A stretch of DNA of 64,000 nucleotides from Colwellia sp. GTDB lineage: Bacteria > Pseudomonadota > Gammaproteobacteria > Enterobacterales > Alteromonadaceae. Each line of letters starts with the position of its first letter. The first letter of the stretch is position 1. Made by a program: the position numbers and the translations under genes. The notes beneath the pieces were generated by a model that saw only the letters and a program-made list of their open reading frames with translations, searched no databases and was not told the DNA's origin. The stretch is taken from contig JABSOZ010000013.1 of assembly GCA_013215295.1 (NCBI GenBank), positions 98,217 to 162,216 on the forward strand, written 5' to 3'. Shown piece by piece: positions 9,133-18,921 of this stretch.

Positions 9133-9533
9133 AGATCCTTGGGTGAGCTTTAATTATTTTAATATAACAAGGTTAGCGCTTTATAGAATAAAAAAAAGTT
9201 ATATTTTGTTAATTATTATGCCAAAAAAGAATATAGCCGTGTTTTTTTAATCGTATTAAGCGGTATTTTTGTAACATCACTGTTTTAGTAGCGATTTAAG
9301 TTTTTTAATTTGTAAGATAAGCTTTTGTTTTTCATCGTTAATAAGTATTCCTTTCAGTTATATTACTTGTTAAATAAAGAATATGTATTTTCATTATTAA
9401 TATTATAAATAAATGTCAGTTGGATAAAAAATAGCCATTCACTTATGATTATTCAACTGGTCGAACGTCCGATGAGTTAGCTATCAATAATAAAAAATGA
9501 CGTAACAAAATAATTATAATAATGGGGAAATAA
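9133..9533. other. 401-bp intergenic region between cysK and the lipase-like gene
   Basis: AT-rich and without a credible coding frame. It should hold the divergent promoters for cysK and the secreted hydrolase. The only structured element I can see is the imperfect palindrome at 9455-9478. A run of A/T just before 9534 (AATAATGGGGAAATAA) contains a GGGGA ribosome-binding site for the next gene. Confidence 0.6.
9455..9478. promoter_or_regulatory. Imperfect 24-bp palindrome, possible operator
   Basis: The sequence starts AACTGGTCG and ends CGATGAGTT around a central ACGT. The arms AACT/AGTT, TCG/CGA and the centre are symmetric, with a few mismatches between them. It lies 56 bp before the lipase-like gene and could be a dimeric repressor site. 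No regulator is adjacent. Confidence 0.25.
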
Positions 9534-10586
9534 ATGAATATAATCAAAAGTGTAGTCGCTATTGCCGTACTCTATTTTACTCTTTACTCAATGGCTTCAC
9601 ATAGTAAGGAATATAAAATAGTACTCATCCATGGCTTCCAACCACAACAACTCATAGTTGACGGTGATGTTACAGAAAGTGGTCAAAATTACTGGCAAGG
9701 CTACTGGAACAATCGCAGTGATGCCAGAATTGACTGGCCTTCATATGAACGAATAGAAGGTAAAATCGCAACTGACTATGTTTGGCCAAAGTTAAAGTCG
9801 TTTGCTGAAAGTAACTTCTGCTCGCCTGGTTGCATATTTGTCACTCACTCTACTGGAGATTTAGTCGCGCGGTACATTATCGATAACCAAGAAAATTGGT
9901 TAGAAAATGCGGGGTTACCGCCACTAAACATTGTTGCTACATTTGATATTGCTGGTGCCGGCGGTGGCAGCGAATTAGCTGACTTAGCCGTAAGCGTTGC
10001 TCAAGCTACTGAAACTTGGTCTTTCCTATTAGAAGCTGCATTGGAAGCCTGGCTTGGCGGAGATCTTGGAGATGAAATGGGCGTTCTCCACGATTTAAAA
10101 GTTAATAACGCTAGACAACTCGCCCCGTTACCTGACGCTAGGATCCCTCGCTTACGTTTCGTCGGTGATGCAAGTGAATATTTAGGCGTTACTAGCCCAT
10201 TTATTCAAGGAAATGATGATGGTGTCGTTGGCACTCACTCATCTTGTGGTGGCAATCGTCAAGGAAAGTATGGCAGCTGTAGTGCTAACATTGCTTTTAA
10301 CGGGAAAATTTCAAATCAAAGCAATGCAGTTTCAGGTTTTATGCCTTACCATTATCCAATGCTTATGGGCGCAGACTATAGTCACGGTTCACTTCTTGAG
10401 TCGAAACAGCAAGGCAAAGTGACAGCAGCGAGCAACCAGAAAAATCTGTTATCAGGAGAGAGTATTCATTTTGATTTGTATACTGAAACGACTGGTTGGT
10501 GGCTTTGGAAAAGCGATTACCTTTATGTACAAAATTCAAATGAAGAAAGTATGTCAATGCTAATTTATGACGCACTTCCAAACTAA
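9534..10586 (+). CDS. Secreted lipase/esterase-like alpha/beta hydrolase
   Basis: A 350-residue protein with an N-terminal Sec signal (about residues 1-21, IKSVVAIAVLYFTLYSMA). The hydrolase core begins with the oxyanion segment IVLIHGFQP, and the nucleophile is S106 in FVTHSTGD, an atypical elbow with Thr-His-Ser-Thr-Gly rather than GxSxG. A Gly-rich stretch DIAGAGGGSELADLA follows at about 140, and GNDDGVVGTHSSCGG near residue 230 could supply the acid and His. Several Cys pairs fit periplasmic or extracellular folding. Overall it resembles PGAP1/lipase-like triacylglycerol esterases. A 77-bp gap leads to a membrane-anchored partner gene on the same strand. Confidence 0.75.
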   Translation: MNIIKSVVAIAVLYFTLYSMASHSKEYKIVLIHGFQPQQLIVDGDVTESGQNYWQGYWNNRSDARIDWPSYERIEGKIATDYVWPKLKSFAESNFCSPGCIFVTHSTGDLVARYIIDNQENWLENAGLPPLNIVATFDIAGAGGGSELADLAVSVAQATETWSFLLEAALEAWLGGDLGDEMGVLHDLKVNNARQLAPLPDARIPRLRFVGDASEYLGVTSPFIQGNDDGVVGTHSSCGGNRQGKYGSCSANIAFNGKISNQSNAVSGFMPYHYPMLMGADYSHGSLLESKQQGKVTAASNQKNLLSGESIHFDLYTETTGWWLWKSDYLYVQNSNEESMSMLIYDALPN

Positions 10587-10663
10587 ATAACAACATAGGT
10601 CTGTTGGTTTTTTGAAATATGTTAAGGAAGACCAACAGTTCCTAAACGGAAAGGTCGCTAGTT

Positions 10664-11716
10664 ATGAAAAGTAATCCATTTTTGAAGCGAATAATGGCAA
10701 TCAGTATTATTGCTATTATTATTTGGCTTTTTTGGCCATCAATTCCACATCATTTGACAACTGCAAATGAACAAGTCATTAAGGTTCAGGAGATAAAACC
10801 TATAAACCTGCCAGCCAAAATTATTAATCAGAATACCCCGTTAGCTATTAAAACAAGAACTATCACATCAAACGACTCTGCAACCTTAGTTGCTAAAGCG
10901 TATGCCGCAGAACTAAACTTTCCACCGTATTCACAACCGTTAACAGAGAGCGATTTTGACCGTTTGAAACCAAACCACTTTAATCCACAGTCTATTCCGG
11001 TAGATGATAATGGTAATGTCGTTAGCGCGTCATTATCAAAATATCGTTACATCTACCCAGAACCCGTTTTAGCAACGCTTGCCGGAGAAAACATAGAACA
11101 TGCTGAACTTGAGCTTGTTGACATATCCACAGGGGAGTTGATTTTAACCCGTATATTTGAAAAGGGAGATGTTAACTGGTATTCACAATTTGAAGGTAAT
11201 AATAATCTCCCAACGCAGCTGCAAGCAAGGATAAAAGCTTATGTTAATGGTAAAAACGTTAGTATTGCTTTAGCGCTTAAATATGTCGATTCCGTCGCCA
11301 CACTGGAAAGTTTTGACCCTGCATTCCATCAAGATGCAGATATGATTTTAACAGCAAATCTCACCACTAGAGAGGCGGGGCTTTATCGAATACGCGCAAA
11401 TATTTTTGATGCGAAACATCAACCTATTGCACACTTAGTAAGCAAAAAGAAGCTGGGTAAGGGGAATAGTCATATGGATTTGAAAGTCCACCAATCGGTT
11501 TTAAAAGAAAAAAAAGCACCTTTTTACTTATCTACTTTTTCCATTGAGTTAATGTCACCGGCTCCTGGAAAAATTACAAAATACGGGGATAGTGCAATCA
11601 AGGAATATGTCATTAAAAATTTTTCACTCTCTAGTTTAAGTGAAATACCTTATCAATCTTCTGAGCAAGAACAACAGCGGTTGTTATTACTGCAGAATAT
11701 GGCTGATGGGAGGTGA
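10664..11716 (+). CDS. Membrane-anchored periplasmic protein of unknown function
   Basis: I do not recognise this family. The protein has 350 residues: a short basic N-terminus, one membrane segment (about residues 9-26, rich in Ile and Trp), then a periplasmic domain. That domain has alternating hydrophobic residues typical of beta-sandwich repeats (for example GLYRIRANIFDAKHQPIAHL) and a C-terminal Gln/Glu-rich helix. It follows the lipase-like gene by 77 bp on the same strand and is followed by an RDD protein gene. The arrangement of secreted hydrolase plus anchored partner recalls lipase and its foldase, but LifO foldases are all-helical and this protein looks beta-rich, so I do not make that call. 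Confidence 0.7.
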   Translation: MKSNPFLKRIMAISIIAIIIWLFWPSIPHHLTTANEQVIKVQEIKPINLPAKIINQNTPLAIKTRTITSNDSATLVAKAYAAELNFPPYSQPLTESDFDRLKPNHFNPQSIPVDDNGNVVSASLSKYRYIYPEPVLATLAGENIEHAELELVDISTGELILTRIFEKGDVNWYSQFEGNNNLPTQLQARIKAYVNGKNVSIALALKYVDSVATLESFDPAFHQDADMILTANLTTREAGLYRIRANIFDAKHQPIAHLVSKKKLGKGNSHMDLKVHQSVLKEKKAPFYLSTFSIELMSPAPGKITKYGDSAIKEYVIKNFSLSSLSEIPYQSSEQEQQRLLLLQNMADGR

Positions 11717-11798
11717 ATAAATAAAGTCACTTACTATTTGCAGTTTATTAAAATTTCATTGATATTATCAAGCAACTCATAAAACTTAGGTTCGGTAA

Positions 11799-12995
11799 AT
11801 GTTAAAACAGAATGACAAATTGACGGACACTCAATCTCACAATGCTGTGAATATCAGCGATGAAGGTTTTGTTGATAATCCATTTTTAACAGAAGACGAA
11901 ACTAAGAAAATACTGACGCCATTCGCTTTTAAAATTGATGAGAGCCTTTTTGGTATTCCTCTAGCTGTGCCTTGGCGTCGAGGTTTTGCTTTGCTTATTG
12001 ACTTTATTTTGATTGCTATTCTTAGTAGTGCTCCAGGTGAATTACTCGCAATTGTGGTTGCTATTACTTTTTATCGAATAGGGAACGTGAAAAGCCGTAA
12101 TAAGGTTGGTAAATTAAAGCGACTTAAGCGCATAGCTTTTCAGCTTGTAGGGGCCGTTATTATTTTCGTCCTCTTAATTGATGTGCTGCCTAGTTTATTT
12201 GAAGATTCGCCCTCTGATAGTCTTGTAACCTCTGACACTGTTGTCATTTCTGAGCACGGTGGTGATTCATTAAACTGGACAGATGCTATTGCTTTAGCTG
12301 CATTATCAACGGGAGCTTTCCAAGAAATAAATGCGAGTTCATGTACAGATATTACCTGTTGGAAGTCTGAATTGTTACCTTTTGTTGAACAAATTCCAAC
12401 ACTTACCCAAAATGATGAAACAGTAAAGAAATTGGTTGATACTTTGGTGGCAACTGTAGATGAGAGAAATAAACTCAATAAGGGATCTAGAGAAGCCTTA
12501 GAGCAATACTTTTTTGATGAATATTTAGAAGTTAAAACTAAACTTGTACCTGAAGAGCTACTTGTAAAAGCTGAAAGCACTGAAAGTATAGATAACCCTG
12601 TTCAAATCAAAGATGAAAAACCACAAGTAGATAAAAGCGCCTTTGGGTATAAAGGAGTCGAGTGGATGAAAGGTATTATTGAAGATCTAGGGTTGGGTTT
12701 TGGCTGGGCTGCATTTTATTTTACGGTATTAACGTCTATCTGGAATGGACAAACGCCGGGTAAGAAGTTTTTTAAGATACGTGTTGTCCAATTAGATGGC
12801 ACCAAATTGTCAGTATGGGATAGTTTCGGACGATACGGCGGATATGGTGCAGGATTAGCGACAGGTTTGTTGGGTTTCTTACAAATTTACTGGGATCCAA
12901 ATCGCCAAGCTATTCATGATAAAATTTCATCAACTATTGTTATTGATGTAACAAAGTTTGAGCAAATGAAAAGCGCTGATAATAATAAAAACTAA
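11799..12995 (+). CDS. RDD-family integral membrane protein
   Basis: A 398-residue protein with the RDD signature split around a large insertion. PWRRGFALLIDFILIAIL (about residues 53-70) carries the Arg and Asp of the first helix, and the C-terminal GQTPGKKFFKIRVV and RQAIHDKISSTIVI carry the remaining conserved residues. Between them, residues ~140-275 form a polar, Glu/Asp/Lys-rich soluble domain that ordinary RDD proteins (about 150-200 residues) lack. It also contains two Cys in SSCTDITCW. RDD proteins are poorly characterised; some are proposed as transporters. It ends within a bidirectional terminator. Confidence 0.82.
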   Translation: MLKQNDKLTDTQSHNAVNISDEGFVDNPFLTEDETKKILTPFAFKIDESLFGIPLAVPWRRGFALLIDFILIAILSSAPGELLAIVVAITFYRIGNVKSRNKVGKLKRLKRIAFQLVGAVIIFVLLIDVLPSLFEDSPSDSLVTSDTVVISEHGGDSLNWTDAIALAALSTGAFQEINASSCTDITCWKSELLPFVEQIPTLTQNDETVKKLVDTLVATVDERNKLNKGSREALEQYFFDEYLEVKTKLVPEELLVKAESTESIDNPVQIKDEKPQVDKSAFGYKGVEWMKGIIEDLGLGFGWAAFYFTVLTSIWNGQTPGKKFFKIRVVQLDGTKLSVWDSFGRYGGYGAGLATGLLGFLQIYWDPNRQAIHDKISSTIVIDVTKFEQMKSADNNKN

Positions 12996-13028
12996 GTTTG
13001 TTAACATGCATTATCCAACTTAGTTTTT
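12987..13028. terminator. Bidirectional terminator between convergent genes
   Basis: A perfect 12-bp stem AAAAACTAAGTT / AACTTAGTTTTT with an 18-nt loop lies between the RDD gene, whose TAA stop is inside the left arm, and the convergent DUF5916 gene. A and T runs on both sides allow use from either direction. Confidence 0.8.
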
Positions 13029-13045
13029 ATCTCGGAAAATTAGCT

Positions 13046-15352
13046 TTAAGGCATCCAAGCGTAGCTGATTTTTGTGAATAAAGTACGTTCTTCACGCCTT
13101 AAGTCATTTAAGTCGTCATCTCGGTAACTGATATCAGAATAACCTAAGAAAAATACCGTTTGCGGGTTGAGTTTATAGCTATATATTAATTGCGTTGATA
13201 AATCGCTATTGGTTTTAGAATAGGCAGAAACGTTGTTATCAAGATTTTTATCAACGTCTGAGTAGACAACATTTAATTTCAGGTAGCTGTTTACGTCAAA
13301 TTGGTAAGACACTCTCAATTCAATCAAATTAGCATCATAAACATTACCTTCTTTAGCATCGAGGGTTTCATAGGTATAAGAAAAATCAATTTCTAAATGG
13401 CTAGTAGGGTTAATTCGAGTGTTCGCATAAAACTCTTGGTAGTCAGCAATGCGATTATTTTGATAATCTATTTTTTCACCAAAGGAAAAATAGAGCTCGC
13501 CGTATAAATAGGTTGTAGGCTTTATATTGGTAAATATCGTGACAAGCTTCTCGGTAAAACGATCGGTATTTCCATCAATTGAATCATCTAAGGAAAGAGC
13601 AGTACTGCCATGAATCAATTCTTTTAATTCACTGTGTCGTAAGCCTATTTTATCAGCATAAATAAACATGATATCAAATGATGATAGTTTAGGACCGTCA
13701 ATGGTAAAACTTGAAGCTAAGCTCTTCTCAAGTAATTCTCCATTTTCATTGTGCTTAATTTGCCATTGACCCGACAACTTTGCTTCTTGCCAAAAACTGT
13801 CGCCTTCACCATAGAAGAAGCGGTCAACTAAAAGTCTTTCATCTTGATAATCAGCTTTTGGCATGTAACCTAAATCAGCACGAAAATCTTTGCCTATTCT
13901 CTGATGTTCTGCGTTTACCGACCAATATTCAGAGTCATGTTCAAAACTTACTTTCATGGCTTGATCAGAAAGTTCATCAGTTTGTTCTATTGAATAGTCA
14001 CTATTTGAATGAACAACTTGCGCCAGCACAGCATTTGAGTCATTCATTCTATATTTGGTATTTAAACCCGCAACCGTGTTTTGATAATTATCAGACTTTC
14101 TTAACGTGCTTATCGCGCCTAAAGAAAAGTCTTCTGAAAAATCGTAACGATACTTAAAAGCACCAGAGTGACTTTCTTCTTTTAAAAATTTCAAACTTGA
14201 GCCAGTATTTCCTGGCACAATATAATTAGTTTCTGTGTCATGACTGATAAAAGCACCGTAAGTATGCTTGTCATTTGTCCCGGTTAATTTTGCACCATAA
14301 TCAGGGTCAGCAATGTTTCGTGTATAAACTAAATTAAAATTTGAAGTGAAATAGTCAGAATTTTCTACAAAGAAAGGTCGAGCTTCTTGATAATATAAAG
14401 AATACGTTTTGTTGACATTGAGTTGTCCAGCATCAGATTCTACTGTGGAAAAATCAGGGTTTACCGTCACGTTTAATAACGTGTTGGCATTGATACCCCA
14501 ACGTAAATCTACACCAGCTTCTGTCTCGTTATCGTTATGCCATTCATCTTGTGGGTCGTATATATCACGCTTATCATTTTTACTGGCAACAACAGCAGGG
14601 GTTATCATCACGTTGTTACCCGTTTTTGCGTGTTTAAAGCCTTTTGCCTCGGGAATTTGACATAACCAACAGTCATTGTCTCGATCGAGTGGCACATGGG
14701 ATATACGTAGACGAGAATCTCGAGGGTAAAGACGAATAAACTCAATTGCCCATGTTTTCTCTTCATCTGTATCGGCAAAGTTTAAGGTATGGTATGGCAC
14801 TGCCATTTCGACTTGATAGCCTGTAGGTGTTCTTTTCCCAAAGGATTGCCACATGCCGTCCCAAGCTGAATTTACATCACCGGTAAGCTCGTTTCTTATT
14901 CGGTCTATTTGCGCACCATGCGGGTTAACAAATAATTCATAACTTAAACGACGATTGTTGTAGGTGTCGAGTTTGATACCGACAATATCGTCTTCGATTC
15001 TTGTATCTCGGTCTCCTAGATAGGCAATAATTTCTTCTGGATTAGGGTCTTGTGCAATAAAAGAAATATAGATTGTATCGCCATTTTCGAAAATTTTAGC
15101 GGTAGTCTTTACTGGGCTTGGTTTGTTATTCCAAGGACTGTTAACAATATTGAGTTCTATTGATAATGCATGTGACCATTCAGCATCGGTGATGTCGCCA
15201 TCGATGGTGACTTTTTGGTTCAAATAAGGTATCGATAAATGGTCGATTTCATTGATTTTTTGATCATTAGCATTTTGTTCAGCAAAACTGTTTTGGCAAA
15301 CTAGTAAGAATAAACCAGCTACTAGGGCTTTGTAGCTATTTCTTAACAACAT
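13046..15352 (-). CDS. DUF5916 outer-membrane protein with N-terminal CBM9-like domain (paralogue 1)
   Basis: About 768 residues. The ATG at 15352 is chosen because GGAG lies 5 bp upstream and a normal signal peptide follows (LVAGLFLLVCQNSFA). After it comes a carbohydrate-binding family-9-like beta-sandwich (IDGDITDAEWSHA, about 40-230). The rest is a long stretch of alternating aromatic/polar strands typical of an outer-membrane beta barrel, ending in ISYAWMP. The DUF5916 signature NPDFSTVESDAGQLNVN and RPFFVENSDYF are visible. The family is found beside carbohydrate or peptide uptake systems, but its function is unknown. The neighbour upstream is a full-length paralogue. Confidence 0.85.
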   Translation of the reverse strand: MLLRNSYKALVAGLFLLVCQNSFAEQNANDQKINEIDHLSIPYLNQKVTIDGDITDAEWSHALSIELNIVNSPWNNKPSPVKTTAKIFENGDTIYISFIAQDPNPEEIIAYLGDRDTRIEDDIVGIKLDTYNNRRLSYELFVNPHGAQIDRIRNELTGDVNSAWDGMWQSFGKRTPTGYQVEMAVPYHTLNFADTDEEKTWAIEFIRLYPRDSRLRISHVPLDRDNDCWLCQIPEAKGFKHAKTGNNVMITPAVVASKNDKRDIYDPQDEWHNDNETEAGVDLRWGINANTLLNVTVNPDFSTVESDAGQLNVNKTYSLYYQEARPFFVENSDYFTSNFNLVYTRNIADPDYGAKLTGTNDKHTYGAFISHDTETNYIVPGNTGSSLKFLKEESHSGAFKYRYDFSEDFSLGAISTLRKSDNYQNTVAGLNTKYRMNDSNAVLAQVVHSNSDYSIEQTDELSDQAMKVSFEHDSEYWSVNAEHQRIGKDFRADLGYMPKADYQDERLLVDRFFYGEGDSFWQEAKLSGQWQIKHNENGELLEKSLASSFTIDGPKLSSFDIMFIYADKIGLRHSELKELIHGSTALSLDDSIDGNTDRFTEKLVTIFTNIKPTTYLYGELYFSFGEKIDYQNNRIADYQEFYANTRINPTSHLEIDFSYTYETLDAKEGNVYDANLIELRVSYQFDVNSYLKLNVVYSDVDKNLDNNVSAYSKTNSDLSTQLIYSYKLNPQTVFFLGYSDISYRDDDLNDLRREERTLFTKISYAWMP

Positions 15353-15465
15353 TTTATCTCCAGCGATAATATTTATTATTTTTATTAAAATTATTCGCGG
15401 CAAATTGTGTCAAATAAACGCCGTTAAAACAATCATTAGTTACTTTAGTTTAATGTTTATTTAAC

Positions 15466-15492
15466 AAAAAAAAGTCGCCAGATGGCGACTTT
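15466..15492 (-). terminator. Rho-independent terminator after DUF5916 paralogue 2
   Basis: A 9-bp stem (AAAGTCGCC / GGCGACTTT on the plus strand, AGAT loop), followed on the minus strand by a run of T. It lies 34 bp after the stop of the 15526-17937 gene, so the two paralogues are separate transcription units. Confidence 0.88.
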
Positions 15493-15525
15493 ACGTTAAA
15501 GTAGATAATTGATTTTCTGTTTATA

Positions 15526-17937
15526 TTATTTTATCCAAGCGTAACTAAATTTCATAAACACACTACGCTGGTTTTGTTCTAAGTCGCTAAATTCTTCTTC
15601 GGTATAACTACTGTCAGAATAACCTAAATAAAACACCGTTTGTGGATTCAACTTATAAGCATACAACAATTCAGTCGAAACGTTTTTACTGCTCTGTGTG
15701 ATTTCTTCTGGTTTACTATAAACATAATTAGCCGCATTTCTGCTGGTATTATTATAAATAACACTAAATCGCAGAAAACTTAACACGTCGAACTGATAGG
15801 TTGCTCTGAAGTCGGTTAAACGTGCGTTGAAAACATTGTTACTCTTAATATTTATGTTGGGGTTAGTTGCATCTAATTGATTAAAGACATGCTTTATTTT
15901 TAACTCCAAGTGTTCATTTATGTTCCAGTTAATTCTAACTCGCCACTGTTTCGTTCGGCCAAGACGGTTGTTTCTATAATCAATAGCATCGCCGTATTTA
16001 AAATGACTATTAAGGTATAACCCTAACATTGGTTTAAACTCACCAAAGAGTGAAAATTGGTTTTCTGTGAACAAGGTTGTATTGCCATCAATCGCTAAAT
16101 TACTTTTATCGTCTCTTAAGCCAACTAAATCACGATTAGAATAAGAAAAGCGAAAATAAGAGTTCATGCTCGAACTCAGTTGAGCATTAATATCAAATTC
16201 TTTTTCAATGAGCTCATCATTGTCATTGTGCGTAATCTCCCAAGCAGAAAATATTTTAAATCGTGTCCACCAATCGCCAGGTTCTGCATACCATTTTCTG
16301 TCACCACCCACAGAGAAACGATTGTAGTCAACATTCGGAATGAATCCTAAATCTCCACGAAAACCAGCATCTTGCTTGTCATACGTTACTCGGTAAAACC
16401 AATCTCTGTCATTGTGTACATAACTTGTTTTAAAGGCATTTCCGCTGAACTCATCTTCTTTTGAAGTACGCAAAACCTGTTCATTGTAGTCACAATGCTC
16501 AAAGCTACAGTCAATGTTTTCTGGTGGAGCTTGGCAATTGTCAGAGTCATTTGAATCCTCAGAGTCATTTGATTCTTCAGGCTCTTCGGCATTACAAAAT
16601 TGTTTAAATAAATCATCAGGGTATTCAGTTGTTGAATGCAGAGCTTGAAACTTAAATACGTCAGCAGTTGAAACTCTTATTCGAGTGTTCACACTGTGAA
16701 CCACATTTTGATAATCTTCCGCAGTTCGAATAGTACTTACCGTTCCCATCGTAATGTCTTCATTGAAACTATAACGATAACGAAAGGCACTTGCTTTTGA
16801 TTCGCCATCAATCGTTGCTATCGAAGATCCTCTGTTACCGGGGATCAAGATATTAGTACTATCATCATCTGTAACAAATAAACCGAAGGTATGGTTGTTT
16901 TCTCGACCCGTTAATTTAGCGCCATAGTTTGGCGCATTAATATTTCGGGTATAAATTAAATTATAATTTGAGTCAAAATAATCAGCGTTGTCTAAGAAAA
17001 AGGGTCTTTTTTCTTGGGTGAAGAGCGCAAAATTATTGTTAATGTTTAACTGAGCGTTATCTGTTTCAACCGTTGAAAAATCAGGATTTATGGTGACATT
17101 CAACAACCAGTCAGGTGTTATGCCCCAACGAACATCTAAACTCGTTTCTGTGTTGTCTTCACTGTGCCATTCATTATTATCTTTTTCTTCGTTAATACCA
17201 GTAACTAATGATGGCGTAATCGTTAAATTATCACCTTGTTTTGCTCCAGCAAATCCTTCAATAGTATGAAGCTGGCAAAGTTCACAGCTGTTATCACGTT
17301 CGAGCCTGATGTTTGATAAACGGAAAAATTCATTTCGCGGATAAAAGCGCATTAACTCAATGCCCCAATCTTGAACTGATGATTTTTCAGCGAAATTAAG
17401 CATTCGAAGTGGCAAAGCCATTTCTACTATATAACCTTTCTCATTAATTTTTCCGGCACTGTCCCAAATACCATCCCATGAATCACTCTCTCTTTTGGTG
17501 ACTTCATTTTCGACACCATCAATCTGAGAACCCAAAGGATTTACCAGAAATCGATAGGCTGAACGTTGGTCGTTATAAGTATCAATTTTTATTCCAACGA
17601 TATCATCGCCCCAAGATTTGTCTCTATCTCGGTAAAAAGCTCTGATTTGACTTGGATCAGGGTCTTCTGCAATAAAGGCGATATAAAAAGTGCCTCCATC
17701 TTCCATCAATAGCGCTTCCGTATGAACATGACTTGGAATGTTGTCGTATGGACGAGTAATATTATTAACGAGTATTTTCTTTGCATGACGCCATTGCTCT
17801 TCGTCCAATTTAGCATCTATGGTTATTTTACCTGAAATTCTCGGGATTTCAGTTGACTGCTGCGCTGTTGCTTTAAAAGTGAATGAAAATAATAAAGCGG
17901 AAATAGTCAAAATATGGTTGAATTTGACAGTGAACAT
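15526..17937 (-). CDS. DUF5916 outer-membrane protein with N-terminal CBM9-like domain (paralogue 2)
   Basis: About 803 residues, same architecture as the downstream paralogue: signal peptide (ISALLFSFTFKATAQ), CBM9-like domain beginning ISGKITIDAKLDEEQWRHA, then the DUF5916 barrel with NPDFSTVETDNAQLNIN and RPFFLDNADYF, ending FSYAWIK. The ATG at 17937 is preferred over an upstream in-frame codon because GGAG lies 5 bp before it. It differs from its paralogue by an insertion of roughly 40 residues near 440-490 that is rich in Asp, Ser, Asn and Glu and contains five Cys, likely an extracellular loop. The binding substrate is unknown. Confidence 0.85.
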   Translation of the reverse strand: MFTVKFNHILTISALLFSFTFKATAQQSTEIPRISGKITIDAKLDEEQWRHAKKILVNNITRPYDNIPSHVHTEALLMEDGGTFYIAFIAEDPDPSQIRAFYRDRDKSWGDDIVGIKIDTYNDQRSAYRFLVNPLGSQIDGVENEVTKRESDSWDGIWDSAGKINEKGYIVEMALPLRMLNFAEKSSVQDWGIELMRFYPRNEFFRLSNIRLERDNSCELCQLHTIEGFAGAKQGDNLTITPSLVTGINEEKDNNEWHSEDNTETSLDVRWGITPDWLLNVTINPDFSTVETDNAQLNINNNFALFTQEKRPFFLDNADYFDSNYNLIYTRNINAPNYGAKLTGRENNHTFGLFVTDDDSTNILIPGNRGSSIATIDGESKASAFRYRYSFNEDITMGTVSTIRTAEDYQNVVHSVNTRIRVSTADVFKFQALHSTTEYPDDLFKQFCNAEEPEESNDSEDSNDSDNCQAPPENIDCSFEHCDYNEQVLRTSKEDEFSGNAFKTSYVHNDRDWFYRVTYDKQDAGFRGDLGFIPNVDYNRFSVGGDRKWYAEPGDWWTRFKIFSAWEITHNDNDELIEKEFDINAQLSSSMNSYFRFSYSNRDLVGLRDDKSNLAIDGNTTLFTENQFSLFGEFKPMLGLYLNSHFKYGDAIDYRNNRLGRTKQWRVRINWNINEHLELKIKHVFNQLDATNPNINIKSNNVFNARLTDFRATYQFDVLSFLRFSVIYNNTSRNAANYVYSKPEEITQSSKNVSTELLYAYKLNPQTVFYLGYSDSSYTEEEFSDLEQNQRSVFMKFSYAWIK

Positions 17938-18192
17938 TGGTGCTCCAAAACGACTAAATGTCTGCATAAAACGTATTATACAATTTCGATCGTAAACTTA
18001 TGCTATAAATTTTAACGGCGATGGTGAACAAAGTTACAATATCTGTCAAAGGAATTACGACAACTGGGGTGAGGAATAGGATCAATGGTTTTTTCTAACA
18101 TCTTTGACATGCTTGTAACAAAATAAATTTAACTCGAATCTATAAATATTCTACTGCATAATAGAAAAACCGTTATTTATTTTCTCACTATT

Positions 18193-18921
18193 ATGCCATT
18201 TACGCTACTCGATATTCTTGCTTTTCTGTGTTTTGTCACCTGTTGGACCGGTTACACTTGGTTTGCTCGTGTCAAAGCAAAAAACACTAATTGCATTGCC
18301 AGATGCTTACATCAACATAGAATTCATTGGATGAACGAGTTGATAACCAGAGATATTCGCGTTGGTGATGCAGCACTGCTTGCCAATTTAGAACGAAACA
18401 TCGCTTTTTTTGCTTCAACGACGTTATTGGTTTTAGCTGGTGTTTTAACCTTGTTTGCACAGGTTGACCGTTTAGAAGCGGTGATTGCATCAATTCCTTA
18501 TGCCGATTTCCCTAATCATGCGGCGATTCAATTAAAATTAGGTGTATTAGCGTTCATTTTTGTTATGTCATTCTTTCAATTTACTTGGTCTATGCGTCAG
18601 TACGGTTTTTTAAACGTTATGATTGGTGCTGCGCCTTATGATCAATCAGGAACAGATGAAAACTTGCGTGCTTATGCGAAAGAAATGGCAATCGTACAAG
18701 ACCAAGCAGCACATTCTTATAACTATGGTTTACGTTCCTATTATTTTTCTATTGCTGCCATGTGCTGGTTTTTTCATCCGCTATTATTAATTGTGGCCAG
18801 TTTGTTTGTTGTTTACACCTTATTTGACCGTGAGTTTAGATCTAGAGCGGTAAAAGCTATTACGTCAGCTCAAGAGTATCTACGAATAGATCAAGCAAAA
18901 AAATCAGGTCAAAAACATTAA
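18193..18921 (+). CDS. DUF599 family membrane protein
   Basis: A 242-residue integral membrane protein with four hydrophobic segments (about 5-25, 72-95, 117-138 and 185-213). It carries a conserved Arg/Asn-rich cytoplasmic loop NELITRDIRVGDAALLANLERNI and QAAHSYNYGLRSYYFS, which are DUF599 hallmarks. The function is unknown. Its stop overlaps the next start by one base, so it begins a four-gene operon with DUF2919, dnaQ and TIGR03503. An upstream region of about 250 bp is shared with the divergent DUF5916 gene. Confidence 0.85.
   Translation: MPFTLLDILAFLCFVTCWTGYTWFARVKAKNTNCIARCLHQHRIHWMNELITRDIRVGDAALLANLERNIAFFASTTLLVLAGVLTLFAQVDRLEAVIASIPYADFPNHAAIQLKLGVLAFIFVMSFFQFTWSMRQYGFLNVMIGAAPYDQSGTDENLRAYAKEMAIVQDQAAHSYNYGLRSYYFSIAAMCWFFHPLLLIVASLFVVYTLFDREFRSRAVKAITSAQEYLRIDQAKKSGQKH

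Noticed and set aside
10664..11716. Lipase-specific foldase (LifO) for the neighbouring hydrolase
   Set aside because: LifO proteins are helical and lack the beta-type pattern seen here; only the location agrees.
13780..14660. Plus-strand frames inside the DUF5916 gene
   Set aside because: Antisense shadows of a well-supported long gene with no ribosome-binding sites or recognisable domains.
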